NCBI GenBank assembly: GCA_003649085.1
Contig: QMQV01000090.1
Location: forward strand, 1-5,954
DNA: 5,954 nt
Direction: 5' to 3'
DNA from: Thermoproteota archaeon
GTDB lineage: Archaea > Thermoproteota > Methanomethylicia > Methanomethylicales > B66-G16
Shown: one piece after another, positions 1 through 4,423 of the stretch
How the letters are laid out: each line of letters begins with the position of its first letter
Numbering within the stretch: position 1 is the first letter of the stretch
Made by a program: the position numbers and the translations under genes
Notes under the pieces: generated by a model
Seen by the model: only the letters and a program-made list of their open reading frames with translations
What the model was told of the DNA's origin: nothing
Database searches by the model: none

Positions 1-1
1 C

Positions 2-118
2 ATCCTAGCGCTACTGCTGGGCAGGTGTTACCGCTCACTAGGCGTCGGATCGTTCCTAATTACTGTAGCTTTAACGTCTCTAGTAGCCGTGTTGTACATG
101 GCGCCGAAAGGTGATTGA
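2..118 (+). CDS. C-terminal end of a small membrane protein (5' end outside window)
   Basis: The frame starting at base 2 is open from the window edge to a TGA at 116-118 and gives 38 residues. The piece is strongly hydrophobic, with a leucine-rich stretch (ILALLLG), a short polar turn (RCYRSLG), and a second hydrophobic stretch from about SFLITVAL to VAVLYM, then a short MAPKGD tail. This reads as the end of a membrane protein with a helical hairpin. The last codons carry the sequence AAAGGTGAT (107-115), which is a good Shine-Dalgarno for the next gene at 121, so the two are probably co-transcribed. The family cannot be recognised from the fragment. The frame choice rests on hydrophobic composition and on the coupling pattern shared with other junctions in the window. 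Confidence 0.6.
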   Translation: MLALLLGRCYRSLGVGSFLITVALTSLVAVLYMAPKGD

Positions 119-120
119 GA

Positions 121-318
121 ATGGGCGAGTTCTTGTGGTGTTGCCCCAAGTGCGGGTACTTCATGGTTTGGTGCGGCGCTGAAATTGATAAGGAAGGTAA
201 TGTATGTCATAAGTACCGCTGCCCCAAGTGTGGATACGTTGCATTCCTTCGATGCGAGGGCAAAAAACACTTAAGGTACGGCAGGCCGCTAACAACAGAT
301 AGCGGAGTGGTCGAGTGA
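121..318 (+). CDS. Small twin CxxC zinc-ribbon protein
   Basis: This 65-residue protein has two near-identical knuckles, CCPKCGY at residues 7-13 and CPKCGY at 34-39, with further cysteines at 18, 29 and 45 and a histidine at 30. The paired CPxCG knuckles are a rubredoxin-type zinc ribbon, and the extra cysteines may bind a second metal or form disulfides. Proteins of this kind in archaea and their viruses often bind nucleic acid or act as small adaptor subunits, but nothing here identifies the partner. The ATG at 121 is chosen over an in-frame TTG at 115 because AAAGGTGAT (107-115) lies just upstream of it at good spacing. The stop TGA overlaps the ATG of the next gene by one base. Seen: the motifs. 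Inferred: zinc binding. Confidence 0.82.
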   Translation: MGEFLWCCPKCGYFMVWCGAEIDKEGNVCHKYRCPKCGYVAFLRCEGKKHLRYGRPLTTDSGVVE

Positions 319-524
319 TGGCTGAAGAGAGTGAGAGGGAATATGTGGTTCCGCCAAGCACGCTAGCTGGCGGTGCATTAGGCAGCGGTGTGGGCGCAGT
401 GATAGGATTCCTGATAGCTGGGCCCGTAGGTGCAGCCATTCTGGGCGGTCTGGGAGCTTCCGTATGCGGAATCATCGGTGCAATAATGAGGGAGGACAGC
501 AATGGAGGGGAGGTGGAGGAGTGA
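318..524 (+). CDS. Small glycine-zipper membrane protein
   Basis: The product is 68 residues. An acidic N-terminus (MAEESERE) is followed by a long small-residue-rich hydrophobic stretch, about residues 16-57, and an acidic tail. Glycines 18, 22, 26 and 30 are spaced by four, the classic glycine zipper that packs membrane helices. A central GP at 35-36 probably marks the turn between two helices, and further glycines at 43, 44, 46, 51 and 54 continue in the second helix. It should therefore be a helical hairpin in the membrane with both ends on the same side. Candidates are a virion membrane or coat protein, a holin-like pore, or a small toxin, but none can be chosen from sequence alone. The start overlaps the previous stop (TGATG). 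A GTG at 315 is a possible alternative. Confidence 0.72.
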   Translation: MAEESEREYVVPPSTLAGGALGSGVGAVIGFLIAGPVGAAILGGLGASVCGIIGAIMREDSNGGEVEE

Positions 525-685
525 TGGCTAAATGCATTACCATAGTATTCGACAGGTTCTTCGAGGCTGAAGGTAAGGATGTTGAAGAGGCAAAAGCTAA
601 ACTAAAGAAGGAGGTGGAGGAGTGGCTGAAGGAGGAAGGCATAGGAGGGCGATACATAATAGACGTGCTGTGCTCAAAGTGGTGA
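524..685 (+). CDS. Hypothetical small protein with charged central helix
   Basis: This 53-residue protein is not recognised. It starts with a short beta-like strand (KCITIVFDRFF), continues with a highly charged helix (residues about 18-38, rich in E and K, with VEEAKAKLKKEVEEWL), and ends in another short strand (YIIDVLCSKW). This is a compact beta-alpha-beta arrangement. Cysteines stand at 4 and 50, near the two ends, so a disulfide between the two strands is possible. The ATG at 524 shares its first base with the TGA of the preceding gene, and a purine-rich run (GGAGGGGAGGTGGAGGAG) covers the end of that gene and serves as a strong ribosome binding site. A longer in-frame start at 464 lies inside the previous gene with no comparable signal. 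Confidence 0.68.
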   Translation: MAKCITIVFDRFFEAEGKDVEEAKAKLKKEVEEWLKEEGIGGRYIIDVLCSKW

Positions 686-692
686 CTGAGCT

Positions 693-890
693 ATGGTTAG
701 ATATGTTATTACCGTCGATGTATGTGAAGACGAAATCAACGTAGATGTAGGTAAGGACGGTAAATACGTCGATGAAGCCAGCTTCCACATTAGTGAGGTC
801 GAGGAATTCGGTGAGTATATGGAATGGGTTACGACAGCAATCATGAGGGAAATAATGGGTGAGCACGTACTTAAACAAAGAGGTAAATAA
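693..890 (+). CDS. Hypothetical acidic beta-alpha protein, last gene of first cluster
   Basis: The 65-residue product is unrecognised and acidic. The first half reads as a beta-meander (RYVITVDV, then INVDVGKDGKYV). The second half is a helix from about residue 36 to 58, ending in MREIMGEHV and a basic tail (KQRGK). A DGK turn followed by an H-I-S segment and a helix resembles the layout of the gene at 2034 (DGK turn, then HLT and a helix), so the two could be distant relatives. GGTGA at 681-685, which is also the stop region of the preceding gene, is the ribosome binding site, seven bases before the ATG. The gene is followed by the only substantial non-coding gap in the first four kilobases, so it probably ends its transcription unit. 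Confidence 0.68.
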   Translation: MVRYVITVDVCEDEINVDVGKDGKYVDEASFHISEVEEFGEYMEWVTTAIMREIMGEHVLKQRGK

Positions 891-951
891 ATTATGAAAT
901 ATTGTTACTCTGGCGAAGACTGACGGATGTTTGTAACTCAAAACAATTAAA

Positions 952-958
952 TTTTTAA
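952..958 (+). promoter_or_regulatory. Candidate TATA box for the operon starting at 990
   Basis: The A/T-rich segment 945-958 includes TTTTTAA, the kind of T-rich TATA element used by crenarchaeal promoters. It lies in the single clear gap between coding regions (891-989). A start of transcription about 25 bases downstream would fall near 978-982, at or just before the GGTGA ribosome binding site at 981-985, giving a very short leader. A second weaker TTTATTG at 971-977 is also present. The tract could alternatively be a T-rich termination signal for the gene ending at 890. Confidence 0.42.
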
Positions 959-989
959 CTCCCAGATACGTTTATTGTTTGGTGAGCAC

Positions 990-1304
990 ATGTCCGCCCA
1001 ACATAATAACAAGGATGATTTTAGGTATTACTACTTAAAGTGTATATTAAAGGACAGCGATGACAACTACTACATATATGACGTTGAAGTCTATAAGGAT
1101 GAGATTAGCGTGATGATTGAGGGCATGGACTACACGTACATAATTATAAACATAAGCAGTGAAGACCCAGAAACAGATAATGCGTATGTGAACTCACCGT
1201 TGCCAGAGTGGGTACGGATAGACGTTAACAAGGCATTAGATACGGTGTCTAGCTGGCTTAAGGAACTAGATGTCGTGGTCTGTAGGGAGGTGATCGACCG
1301 ATGA
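990..1304 (+). CDS. Hypothetical tyrosine-rich acidic protein, first gene of second operon
   Basis: This 104-residue protein is unrecognised. After a polar N-terminus it is rich in tyrosine and beta-branched residues (FRYYYLKC, NYYIYDVEVY, YTYIIINIS), which suggests a beta-sheet of several strands. A loop around residues 58-72 (SSEDPETDNAYVNSP) follows, then an amphipathic helix (about 80-95) and a short strand with a cysteine. The ATG at 990 is preferred because GGTGA at 981-985 precedes it by four bases; an in-frame TTG at 975 lacks a signal. The 3' end carries GGAGGTGATC (1286-1295), a perfect ribosome binding site for the next gene, whose ATG overlaps this stop codon (ATGA). It resembles the gene at 1759 in general plan, but the similarity is weak. 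Confidence 0.7.
   Translation: MSAQHNNKDDFRYYYLKCILKDSDDNYYIYDVEVYKDEISVMIEGMDYTYIIINISSEDPETDNAYVNSPLPEWVRIDVNKALDTVSSWLKELDVVVCREVIDR
1286..1295 (+). promoter_or_regulatory. Perfect Shine-Dalgarno inside the end of the upstream gene
   Basis: GGAGGTGATC is complementary over all ten bases to the conserved 16S rRNA 3' tail (GATCACCTCC). It sits in the last codons of the gene ending at 1304 and lies five bases before the ATG at 1301. It is the best example of a signal repeated in shortened form before the genes at 121, 1759, 2034, 3307, 3483, 3644 and 5802. Confidence 0.85.
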
Positions 1305-1513
1305 GCGGTAAGTCAGTAATACCTAGTGAGGGTGTATATGAGCTTGGCATACATGAAATCAAGACAATATACTTACCGTCATGTAGCAAGGTATTTGTAG
1401 AGATGTTTAAGGACGATGTAATTAAGCATGGCAGAAAGATAGTGTGTAAGGATGCTGAAGGGAAGATAGTGACAATAACTAAGGAAAACATAGACAAGTA
1501 CATTAGGGGTTGA
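1301..1513 (+). CDS. Hypothetical small beta-rich protein
   Basis: The 70-residue product is unrecognised. It alternates short hydrophobic strands with turns (VYELGIHEIKTIYL, KVFVEMF, RKIVCKD, KIVTITKENI), which suggests a small all-beta domain, ending in a short helix (NIDKYIRG). Cysteines 28 and 49 may pair. No catalytic or metal-binding motif is visible. The start ATG overlaps the preceding TGA by four bases (ATGA) and is served by the perfect Shine-Dalgarno at 1286-1295, so translation is very likely coupled. The net charge is slightly basic, unlike most neighbours. A small nucleic-acid-binding beta-barrel would fit the pattern, but this is only a guess from composition. Confidence 0.7.
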   Translation: MSGKSVIPSEGVYELGIHEIKTIYLPSCSKVFVEMFKDDVIKHGRKIVCKDAEGKIVTITKENIDKYIRG

Positions 1514-1516
1514 GTG

Positions 1517-1756
1517 ATGGTTATATATTACTGTGATGAGGTTGGGTGTAAAGAGATTCACTCAGTCCTTGACTCACCTAACGTGTCAATAACCATTAGT
1601 GAGTCATCAGTAGCTGAGAGGTTGTTATTCACGGAAATAGAGCCACCATACAGTAGTGCTGACGCCACACCATTCCTACCAAGACCAGATGAAAAATGGT
1701 CATTGCTATTGGGTCAGATTAAAGACAAAATAGGCAAGGATGAAGAGGTGATTTAG
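1517..1756 (+). CDS. Hypothetical small protein with N-terminal CX4C
   Basis: This 79-residue protein is unrecognised. It begins MVIYYCDEVGC, giving cysteines at 6 and 11, the same positions as in the gene at 2562. The middle is rich in serine and proline and probably extended or loop-like (SPNVSITISESS, EIEPPYSSADATPF). The C-terminus is a short charged helix (KWSLLLGQIKDKI) ending in DEEVI. The ATG at 1517 follows the preceding TGA (1511-1513) by three bases, in the arrangement TGAGTGATGG also found at 5796-5805. An in-frame GTG at 1514 could add one residue. The last codons form GAGGTGAT (1745-1752), the ribosome binding site for the next gene. Confidence 0.66.
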   Translation: MVIYYCDEVGCKEIHSVLDSPNVSITISESSVAERLLFTEIEPPYSSADATPFLPRPDEKWSLLLGQIKDKIGKDEEVI

Positions 1757-1758
1757 TG

Positions 1759-2034
1759 ATGAAGTACTATTATTATCTGCTGTGGAACCCGAGGCTTAGA
1801 AAAATGATTGAGTATGAAGTACTTGAAGATAATGTAGTTATAGATCTAGGCGAGTACTCAATAATGTACATGTCGAAGACTGACAGGCTGGTGATAAGGC
1901 TTAAGGGGCTTCCAGTATCGGTATACGACGTATCAGCGCTGGATGTTGAGGCGGTGCCAGCAACGTACCTATTCGACGCCGTAGAGCTACTACTCAAAGA
2001 TTCAATAGTACTCTATGAGGAGGTGAACGAGTGA
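1759..2034 (+). CDS. Hypothetical tyrosine-rich beta-alpha protein
   Basis: The 91-residue product is unrecognised. It opens with KYYYYLLW and continues as alternating strands (KMIEYEVLEDNVVIDLG, YSIMYMSKTDRLVIRLKG), then a helix around residues 68-82 (PATYLFDAVELLLKD) and a tail SIVLYEEVNE. The strand-rich front half and single C-terminal helix recall the gene at 990, which also opens with a YYYL segment. The ATG at 1759 is two bases after the previous stop and sits at a normal distance from GAGGTGAT (1745-1752). An in-frame GTG at 1756 overlapping the stop would add one residue. The last codons (GGAGGTGA, 2019-2026) serve the next gene. Confidence 0.7.
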   Translation: MKYYYYLLWNPRLRKMIEYEVLEDNVVIDLGEYSIMYMSKTDRLVIRLKGLPVSVYDVSALDVEAVPATYLFDAVELLLKDSIVLYEEVNE

Positions 2035-2213
2035 TGTCAAAACTTTCAAAACTCCCACCAAAGGGTTTGGTTGATGTAGAGGTGTTTACCCCGAACGACT
2101 ACGTGCTGACAATCAGGAGACCTGACGGCAAGGAGCTATCGGTACACTTAACCAGGGATGAGTTAACGAACTTGGTAGAGTACATACGGGAATTACTTAA
2201 AATTAATGTATGA
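2034..2213 (+). CDS. Hypothetical small beta-hairpin plus helix protein
   Basis: This 59-residue protein is unrecognised. It has a basic N-terminus (MSKLSKLPPKG), a probable three-strand sheet (VDVEVF, YVLTIRRPDG, ELSVHLT) and a C-terminal amphipathic helix (DELTNLVEYIRELLK). The layout is like that of small antitoxins, anti-CRISPR proteins or transcription modulators of archaeal viruses, but no family signature is visible. The ATG at 2034 overlaps the preceding TGA by one base and is preceded by GGAGGTGA (2019-2026). A GTG at 2031 is an alternative that adds one residue. It lacks cysteine, which is uncommon for this cluster. Confidence 0.68.
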   Translation: MSKLSKLPPKGLVDVEVFTPNDYVLTIRRPDGKELSVHLTRDELTNLVEYIRELLKINV

Positions 2214-2231
2214 GTTGTGCGAGGTGGTGAG

Positions 2232-2534
2232 ATGAAGCTGTACGAGCTTACGTGCCCGTTCATCAAGGAATGTAGGTATGCCAACAACAAGTGCTACGGG
2301 TTCAGGGTTGTTGAGTGCCCGCACTTCGAGGAGCACGAAAAGAAGGTTAAGGAGTTTATGAAGAAGCTGTTCGAGTTCGCTAGGAAGTACATAGTGCCGA
2401 AGAAGGTTGAGCTGGAGCCTGGCAAGTGCGCAGACCTTAACGGACTGAGGATATGTAAGGAGAGCGACGGGTCGTGGAAGGTGTTTGTTGAGGGCGAGGT
2501 TAAGATAAGGTTTGTCGGAAAGCTGAACGAATAG
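2232..2534 (+). CDS. Hypothetical protein with N-terminal four-cysteine cluster
   Basis: The product is 100 residues and basic. Four cysteines at 8, 14, 21 and 29, followed by a histidine at 31 (CPHFEEH), form a CX5C-X6-CX7C pattern that could bind zinc or an iron-sulfur cluster or make two disulfides. A long charged helix follows (residues 33-54, KKVKEFMKKLFEFARKYI), then a beta-rich end with a second cysteine pair (69 and 77) and a compact strand-turn-strand (DGSWKVFVEGEVKIRF). The ATG at 2232 is chosen because GAGGTGGTGAG (2221-2231) lies directly upstream. An in-frame GTG at 2217 would begin before this signal. It follows the previous stop by 18 bases, so it is still in the same unit. The cysteine pattern matches no family I can name with confidence. 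Confidence 0.75.
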   Translation: MKLYELTCPFIKECRYANNKCYGFRVVECPHFEEHEKKVKEFMKKLFEFARKYIVPKKVELEPGKCADLNGLRICKESDGSWKVFVEGEVKIRFVGKLNE

Positions 2535-2561
2535 GATAGTTCGCTTGAGGTGAATCAAATA

Positions 2562-2801
2562 ATGATAGATGAATTATGCGTCGGCAGGTTCTGCGCAAGG
2601 GTGTATAAGGGAATTCCAGTAAGCGGTTCAAACCTGCTGGTGCTGACGTGGATATGGGACTCGACTGACGAGAAGGGGCTGTGGATTTACTTCGAGGAAC
2701 CAGAAGACCTTATGGAGAAGATAAACAACTTAAAGGAATTTATAGATAAATTAGTGGAGGAGGTGAAGAAGAGGTATGGGTCGAGACGGCAGAAAAGATG
2801 A
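2562..2801 (+). CDS. Hypothetical small protein, CX4C N-terminus and coiled C-terminal helix
   Basis: This 79-residue protein is unrecognised. Cysteines at 6 and 11 (ELCVGRFC) sit in the first strand. A beta-rich middle (LLVLTWIWDST, GLWIYFEE) is followed by a long amphipathic helix (EDLMEKINNLKEFIDKLVEEV) and a basic tail (KKRYGSRRQKR). The ATG at 2562 is preferred over the in-frame GTG at 2550 because GAGGTGA (2547-2553) is eight bases before it; the GTG lies within that signal. The 27-base gap before it contains no obvious TATA box. The basic tail is encoded in an overlap of 26 bases with the next gene, which may explain its unusual composition. Confidence 0.7.
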   Translation: MIDELCVGRFCARVYKGIPVSGSNLLVLTWIWDSTDEKGLWIYFEEPEDLMEKINNLKEFIDKLVEEVKKRYGSRRQKR

Positions 2802-3072
2802 CTTTACTGAGATAATTAAAAGGATATTTGACGTATACACGGTCATTAGCAGCATGGTCATAACCGATATGGTTAAGTCGATGGTGAAAGCCGAACCAAA
2901 AAGGATCATTAGACCTGAAGGCGTCGGGGTTGCTGAAGTTGAGGAGGAAAGTGAGAATGAGGTCGAGAACGAGTGCTTCGAGGAGTGCATGAACGAATGT
3001 ATGGAGGAGAGGAACAACATGGTGTTATGCGGTAAGCTGTGTGGTGAGAGGTGCAATGAGAAGGATAGGTGA
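2776..3072 (+). CDS. Cysteine-rich protein with twin CX3CX3C motifs
   Basis: The product is 98 residues. The N-terminal half is helical with a hydrophobic stretch (FDVYTVISSMVITDMV). A strongly acidic linker (EVEEESENEVENE) follows. The C-terminus holds six cysteines at 67, 71, 75, 85, 89 and 93, that is CX3CX3C-X9-CX3CX3C. Spacing of four places each triplet on one face of a helix, so two helices joined by a nine-residue turn could be stapled by three disulfides or bind metal. Twin CX3C and CX9C helical hairpins are known in eukaryotic mitochondrial proteins, but no archaeal family with this pattern is recognised here. Hyperthermophilic crenarchaea are known to use disulfides inside cells. 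The ATG at 2776 lies nine bases after GGAGGAGGTGA and overlaps the previous gene by 26 bases. Confidence 0.75.
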   Translation: MGRDGRKDDFTEIIKRIFDVYTVISSMVITDMVKSMVKAEPKRIIRPEGVGVAEVEEESENEVENECFEECMNECMEERNNMVLCGKLCGERCNEKDR

Positions 3073-3310
3073 AGTTATAGATTACTGCACAAAAATGAGG
3101 GCTCTGCCCAAGGAGTTTAGGCACAGGGTTATCTATGAGTTCGGGCTGTTCCTGGTAAGCATGGTCAACTATCTGGTATTCAACGTGCAGAGCAACTACG
3201 AGGACATAAGGGAGTTCCAGCTCAAGATAAACAGGAACGACTACGACCCAGAAGATATAAACACATACATAGAGCTCTTCAGGAAGTACTGCGAGGAGGT
3301 GAATGAATGA
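3056..3310 (+). CDS. Hypothetical helical protein
   Basis: This 84-residue protein is unrecognised and appears all-helical. It has a basic first helix (MRRIGEVIDYCTKMRALPKEF), a hydrophobic segment at about residues 25-44 (VIYEFGLFLVSMVNYLVFNV), which could be buried in a bundle or a membrane, and a charged C-terminal helix with a second cysteine at 79. The ATG at 3056 overlaps the previous gene by 17 bases. GGTGAGAGGTG (3043-3053) directly upstream supports this start over an in-frame GTG at 3041. The final codons contain GGAGGTGA (3295-3302), which serves the next gene, whose start overlaps this stop (ATGA). Confidence 0.68.
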   Translation: MRRIGEVIDYCTKMRALPKEFRHRVIYEFGLFLVSMVNYLVFNVQSNYEDIREFQLKINRNDYDPEDINTYIELFRKYCEEVNE

Positions 3311-3486
3311 GGGACATTATAATAGTTGTAGTGTTCACTATGATAATGTTCGTACTGCTTTGGTCGTTAATCATTATTGGATTCCACATTGAAAACGTAG
3401 CCATTTCTGGGATTTCAGCTCTGTTCGGGCTGGTTGCCCTGCTGGCATACGAGATAGATAAGATAAAGAAGAAGGTGAATAAATGA
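3307..3486 (+). CDS. Small two-helix membrane protein
   Basis: The 59-residue product has two transmembrane segments, residues 4-25 (IIIVVVFTMIMFVLLWSLII and onward) and about 31-48 (VAISGISALFGLVALLAY), joined by a short GFHIEN loop. The tail is lysine-rich (EIDKIKKKVNK). By the positive-inside rule the C-terminus should face the cytoplasm, and an even number of helices would put the short N-terminus on the same side. It has no recognised family. The start overlaps the preceding TGA as ATGA, with GGAGGTGA (3295-3302) at proper spacing. Its last codons contain AAGGTGAAT (3472-3480), the ribosome binding site of the next gene. Possible roles include a virion envelope or egress protein. Confidence 0.72.
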   Translation: MRDIIIVVVFTMIMFVLLWSLIIIGFHIENVAISGISALFGLVALLAYEIDKIKKKVNK

Positions 3487-3647
3487 TGGTAATTGTCTGG
3501 TTCAACGATGAGTGCCCAGTTAGGGAGGAGAACCTTGGGAAGCTTCAGGAGTGCCTAACCGAGTGTAAGGCGTTCCCTATCGGCTCTGATGAACGTGATG
3601 AGTGTGAGTTCAGGTGTTATATGAAGTACTGCGAGGTGATTGAATGA
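3483..3647 (+). CDS. Cysteine-rich mini-protein with CX3C repeats
   Basis: The product is 54 residues with cysteines at 11, 24, 28, 41, 45 and 50. The core pattern is CX3C-X12-CX3CX4C: a CLTEC turn of helix, a linker (KAFPIGSDERDE), and a CEFRCYMKYC helix. It closely recalls the C-terminal half of the protein at 2776, with two helices bearing i/i+4 cysteines, and is probably disulfide-stapled or metal-binding. It starts at an ATGATG whose first ATG overlaps the upstream TGA; the second ATG (3486) is an alternative that removes one residue. AAGGTGAAT lies just upstream. The end contains GAGGTGAT (3633-3640) and overlaps the next start. It is too small for standard gene callers but fits the operon pattern exactly. 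Confidence 0.7.
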   Translation: MMVIVWFNDECPVREENLGKLQECLTECKAFPIGSDERDECEFRCYMKYCEVIE

Positions 3648-3739
3648 TAATTGACGTTAACGCTCTTATTAAGGATGTTGAAAAGTTGAAATGCGTAGCT
3701 CTATGTATCATCATCTGTAGGGTAGTCAGCAGTTTCTAG
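3644..3739 (+). pseudogene. 5' part of a small cysteine gene interrupted by the IS607 element
   Basis: An ATG at 3644 overlaps the preceding TGA and has GAGGTGAT (3633-3640) at the right distance, so this gene clearly starts here. It reads MIIDVNALIKDVEKLK followed by CVALCIIICR, a CX3CX3C motif, and then runs into the transposon's left end, stopping at TAG 3737-3739. The real coding part probably ends near the GG at 3720-3721. Joining that GG to the GG at 5779-5780 restores one frame that continues LCVGD and stops at 5796-5798, giving 31 residues. Joining to the GG at 5790-5791 instead gives a stop at once after the arginine. Alternatively this may be an intact 31-residue gene with the insertion just behind it. 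Confidence 0.55.
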
Positions 3740-3747
3740 AGTAAAGG

Positions 3748-3755
3748 TTTTTATA
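3748..3755 (+). promoter_or_regulatory. TATA box of the tnpA promoter
   Basis: TTTTTATA preceded by TAAAGG (a purine-rich BRE-like segment) is a good crenarchaeal TATA element inside the left end of the insertion sequence. Transcription would start about 25 bases downstream, near 3775-3780, just before the ribosome binding site GGAGGAGG (3780-3787), giving a very short leader for tnpA. Confidence 0.6.
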
Positions 3756-3790
3756 GGTCTGTGTAGGTTTTCCTATTCTGGAGGAGGAAG

Positions 3791-4423
3791 ATGGAACGTC
3801 ATTATACCACTAGAGAGGTCTGTGAGATTCTAGGTATTACTAATCGTACTCTCCGTAGATGGATTAAGGAAGGTAAAATAAGAGCAGTTAATATTGGTGG
3901 TAGGTGGAGGATACCAGAAAGTGAGATTAAGCGTATTCTCGGACAACCAGTAGAGGAGATAAGGACTCCTAGAGCAGCTCGTGTTGTAATATATGCTCGT
4001 GTAAGTGGTGCTAACCAGAAGAAGGAACTAGAGAATCAAGTAGAAGCACTGAAGAAGTATATAGAGCAAAATAACTGGGAGCTAGTAGCAGTTGTTAAAG
4101 ATATTGCTAGTGGTCTTAAAGAGGATAGGAGAGGATTATGGAAGCTTATAGAAATGGCTAAGAAACACGAGTTCGATGTACTGCTAGTAGCTTACAGAGA
4201 TAGATTAACAAGATTTGGATTCAAATACCTTGAAGAACTATTCAAGGCTTATGGAATAAAAGTTGTAGTAGCTTTCCAAGAACCACCGAAAGATTTCTAT
4301 CAGGAACTAGTTGAAGACCTTATAAAGATATTTACATCGTTTGTCTCTAGAATCTATGGTAAGCGTAGTCATAAGTACAAGAAGGTGGTGGAAGCAGTTG
4401 AACAAACAATTAAAGACCCTTGA
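3791..4423 (+). CDS. tnpA: IS607-family transposase TnpA (serine recombinase)
   Basis: The 210-residue protein has the two-domain IS607 layout. Residues 3-50 are a MerR/excisionase-type helix-turn-helix (YTTREVCEILGI, TLRRWIKEGKIRAV, then a GGRWRIP wing), which binds DNA. Residues 64-195 are a serine-resolvase catalytic domain: YARVSG with the nucleophile Ser72 and Arg70, SGL at 107-109, and DRLTRFG with Arg138 and Arg141. The conserved IS607 C-terminal YGKRSHKYKK follows. In this family the HTH precedes the catalytic domain, opposite to classical resolvases. It cuts and joins DNA through a covalent serine link and inserts the circular element at GG sites. GGAGGAGG at 3780-3787 fixes the start. 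The length is typical and nothing is missing. The end overlaps tnpB. Confidence 0.93.
   Translation: MERHYTTREVCEILGITNRTLRRWIKEGKIRAVNIGGRWRIPESEIKRILGQPVEEIRTPRAARVVIYARVSGANQKKELENQVEALKKYIEQNNWELVAVVKDIASGLKEDRRGLWKLIEMAKKHEFDVLLVAYRDRLTRFGFKYLEELFKAYGIKVVVAFQEPPKDFYQELVEDLIKIFTSFVSRIYGKRSHKYKKVVEAVEQTIKDP

Noticed and set aside
161..502. Open frame of 113 residues on the minus strand
   Set aside because: It lies opposite two well-supported plus-strand genes with ribosome binding sites and clear motifs, is rich in proline and leucine as expected for an antisense shadow, and has no convincing start signal.
894..923. Nine-residue frame (MKYCYSGED) after an AGGT sequence
   Set aside because: It is very short and the spacing to the weak AGGT is long. 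It may be a leader peptide but cannot be supported.
597..941. Open frame of 114 residues on the minus strand across 597-941
   Set aside because: It is antisense to two coupled plus-strand genes and shows no start signal in keeping with the GGTGA pattern of this replicon.
2193..2558. Open frame of 121 residues on the minus strand
   Set aside because: It is antisense to the cysteine-cluster gene at 2232, which has a strong Shine-Dalgarno. The reverse frame looks like a compositional mirror and has no recognisable domain.
3791..4423. TnpA as a stand-alone site-specific integrase or invertase
   Set aside because: The HTH lies before the catalytic domain and the gene overlaps tnpB, which is the IS607 arrangement. 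Resolvases and invertases have the HTH at the C-terminus.
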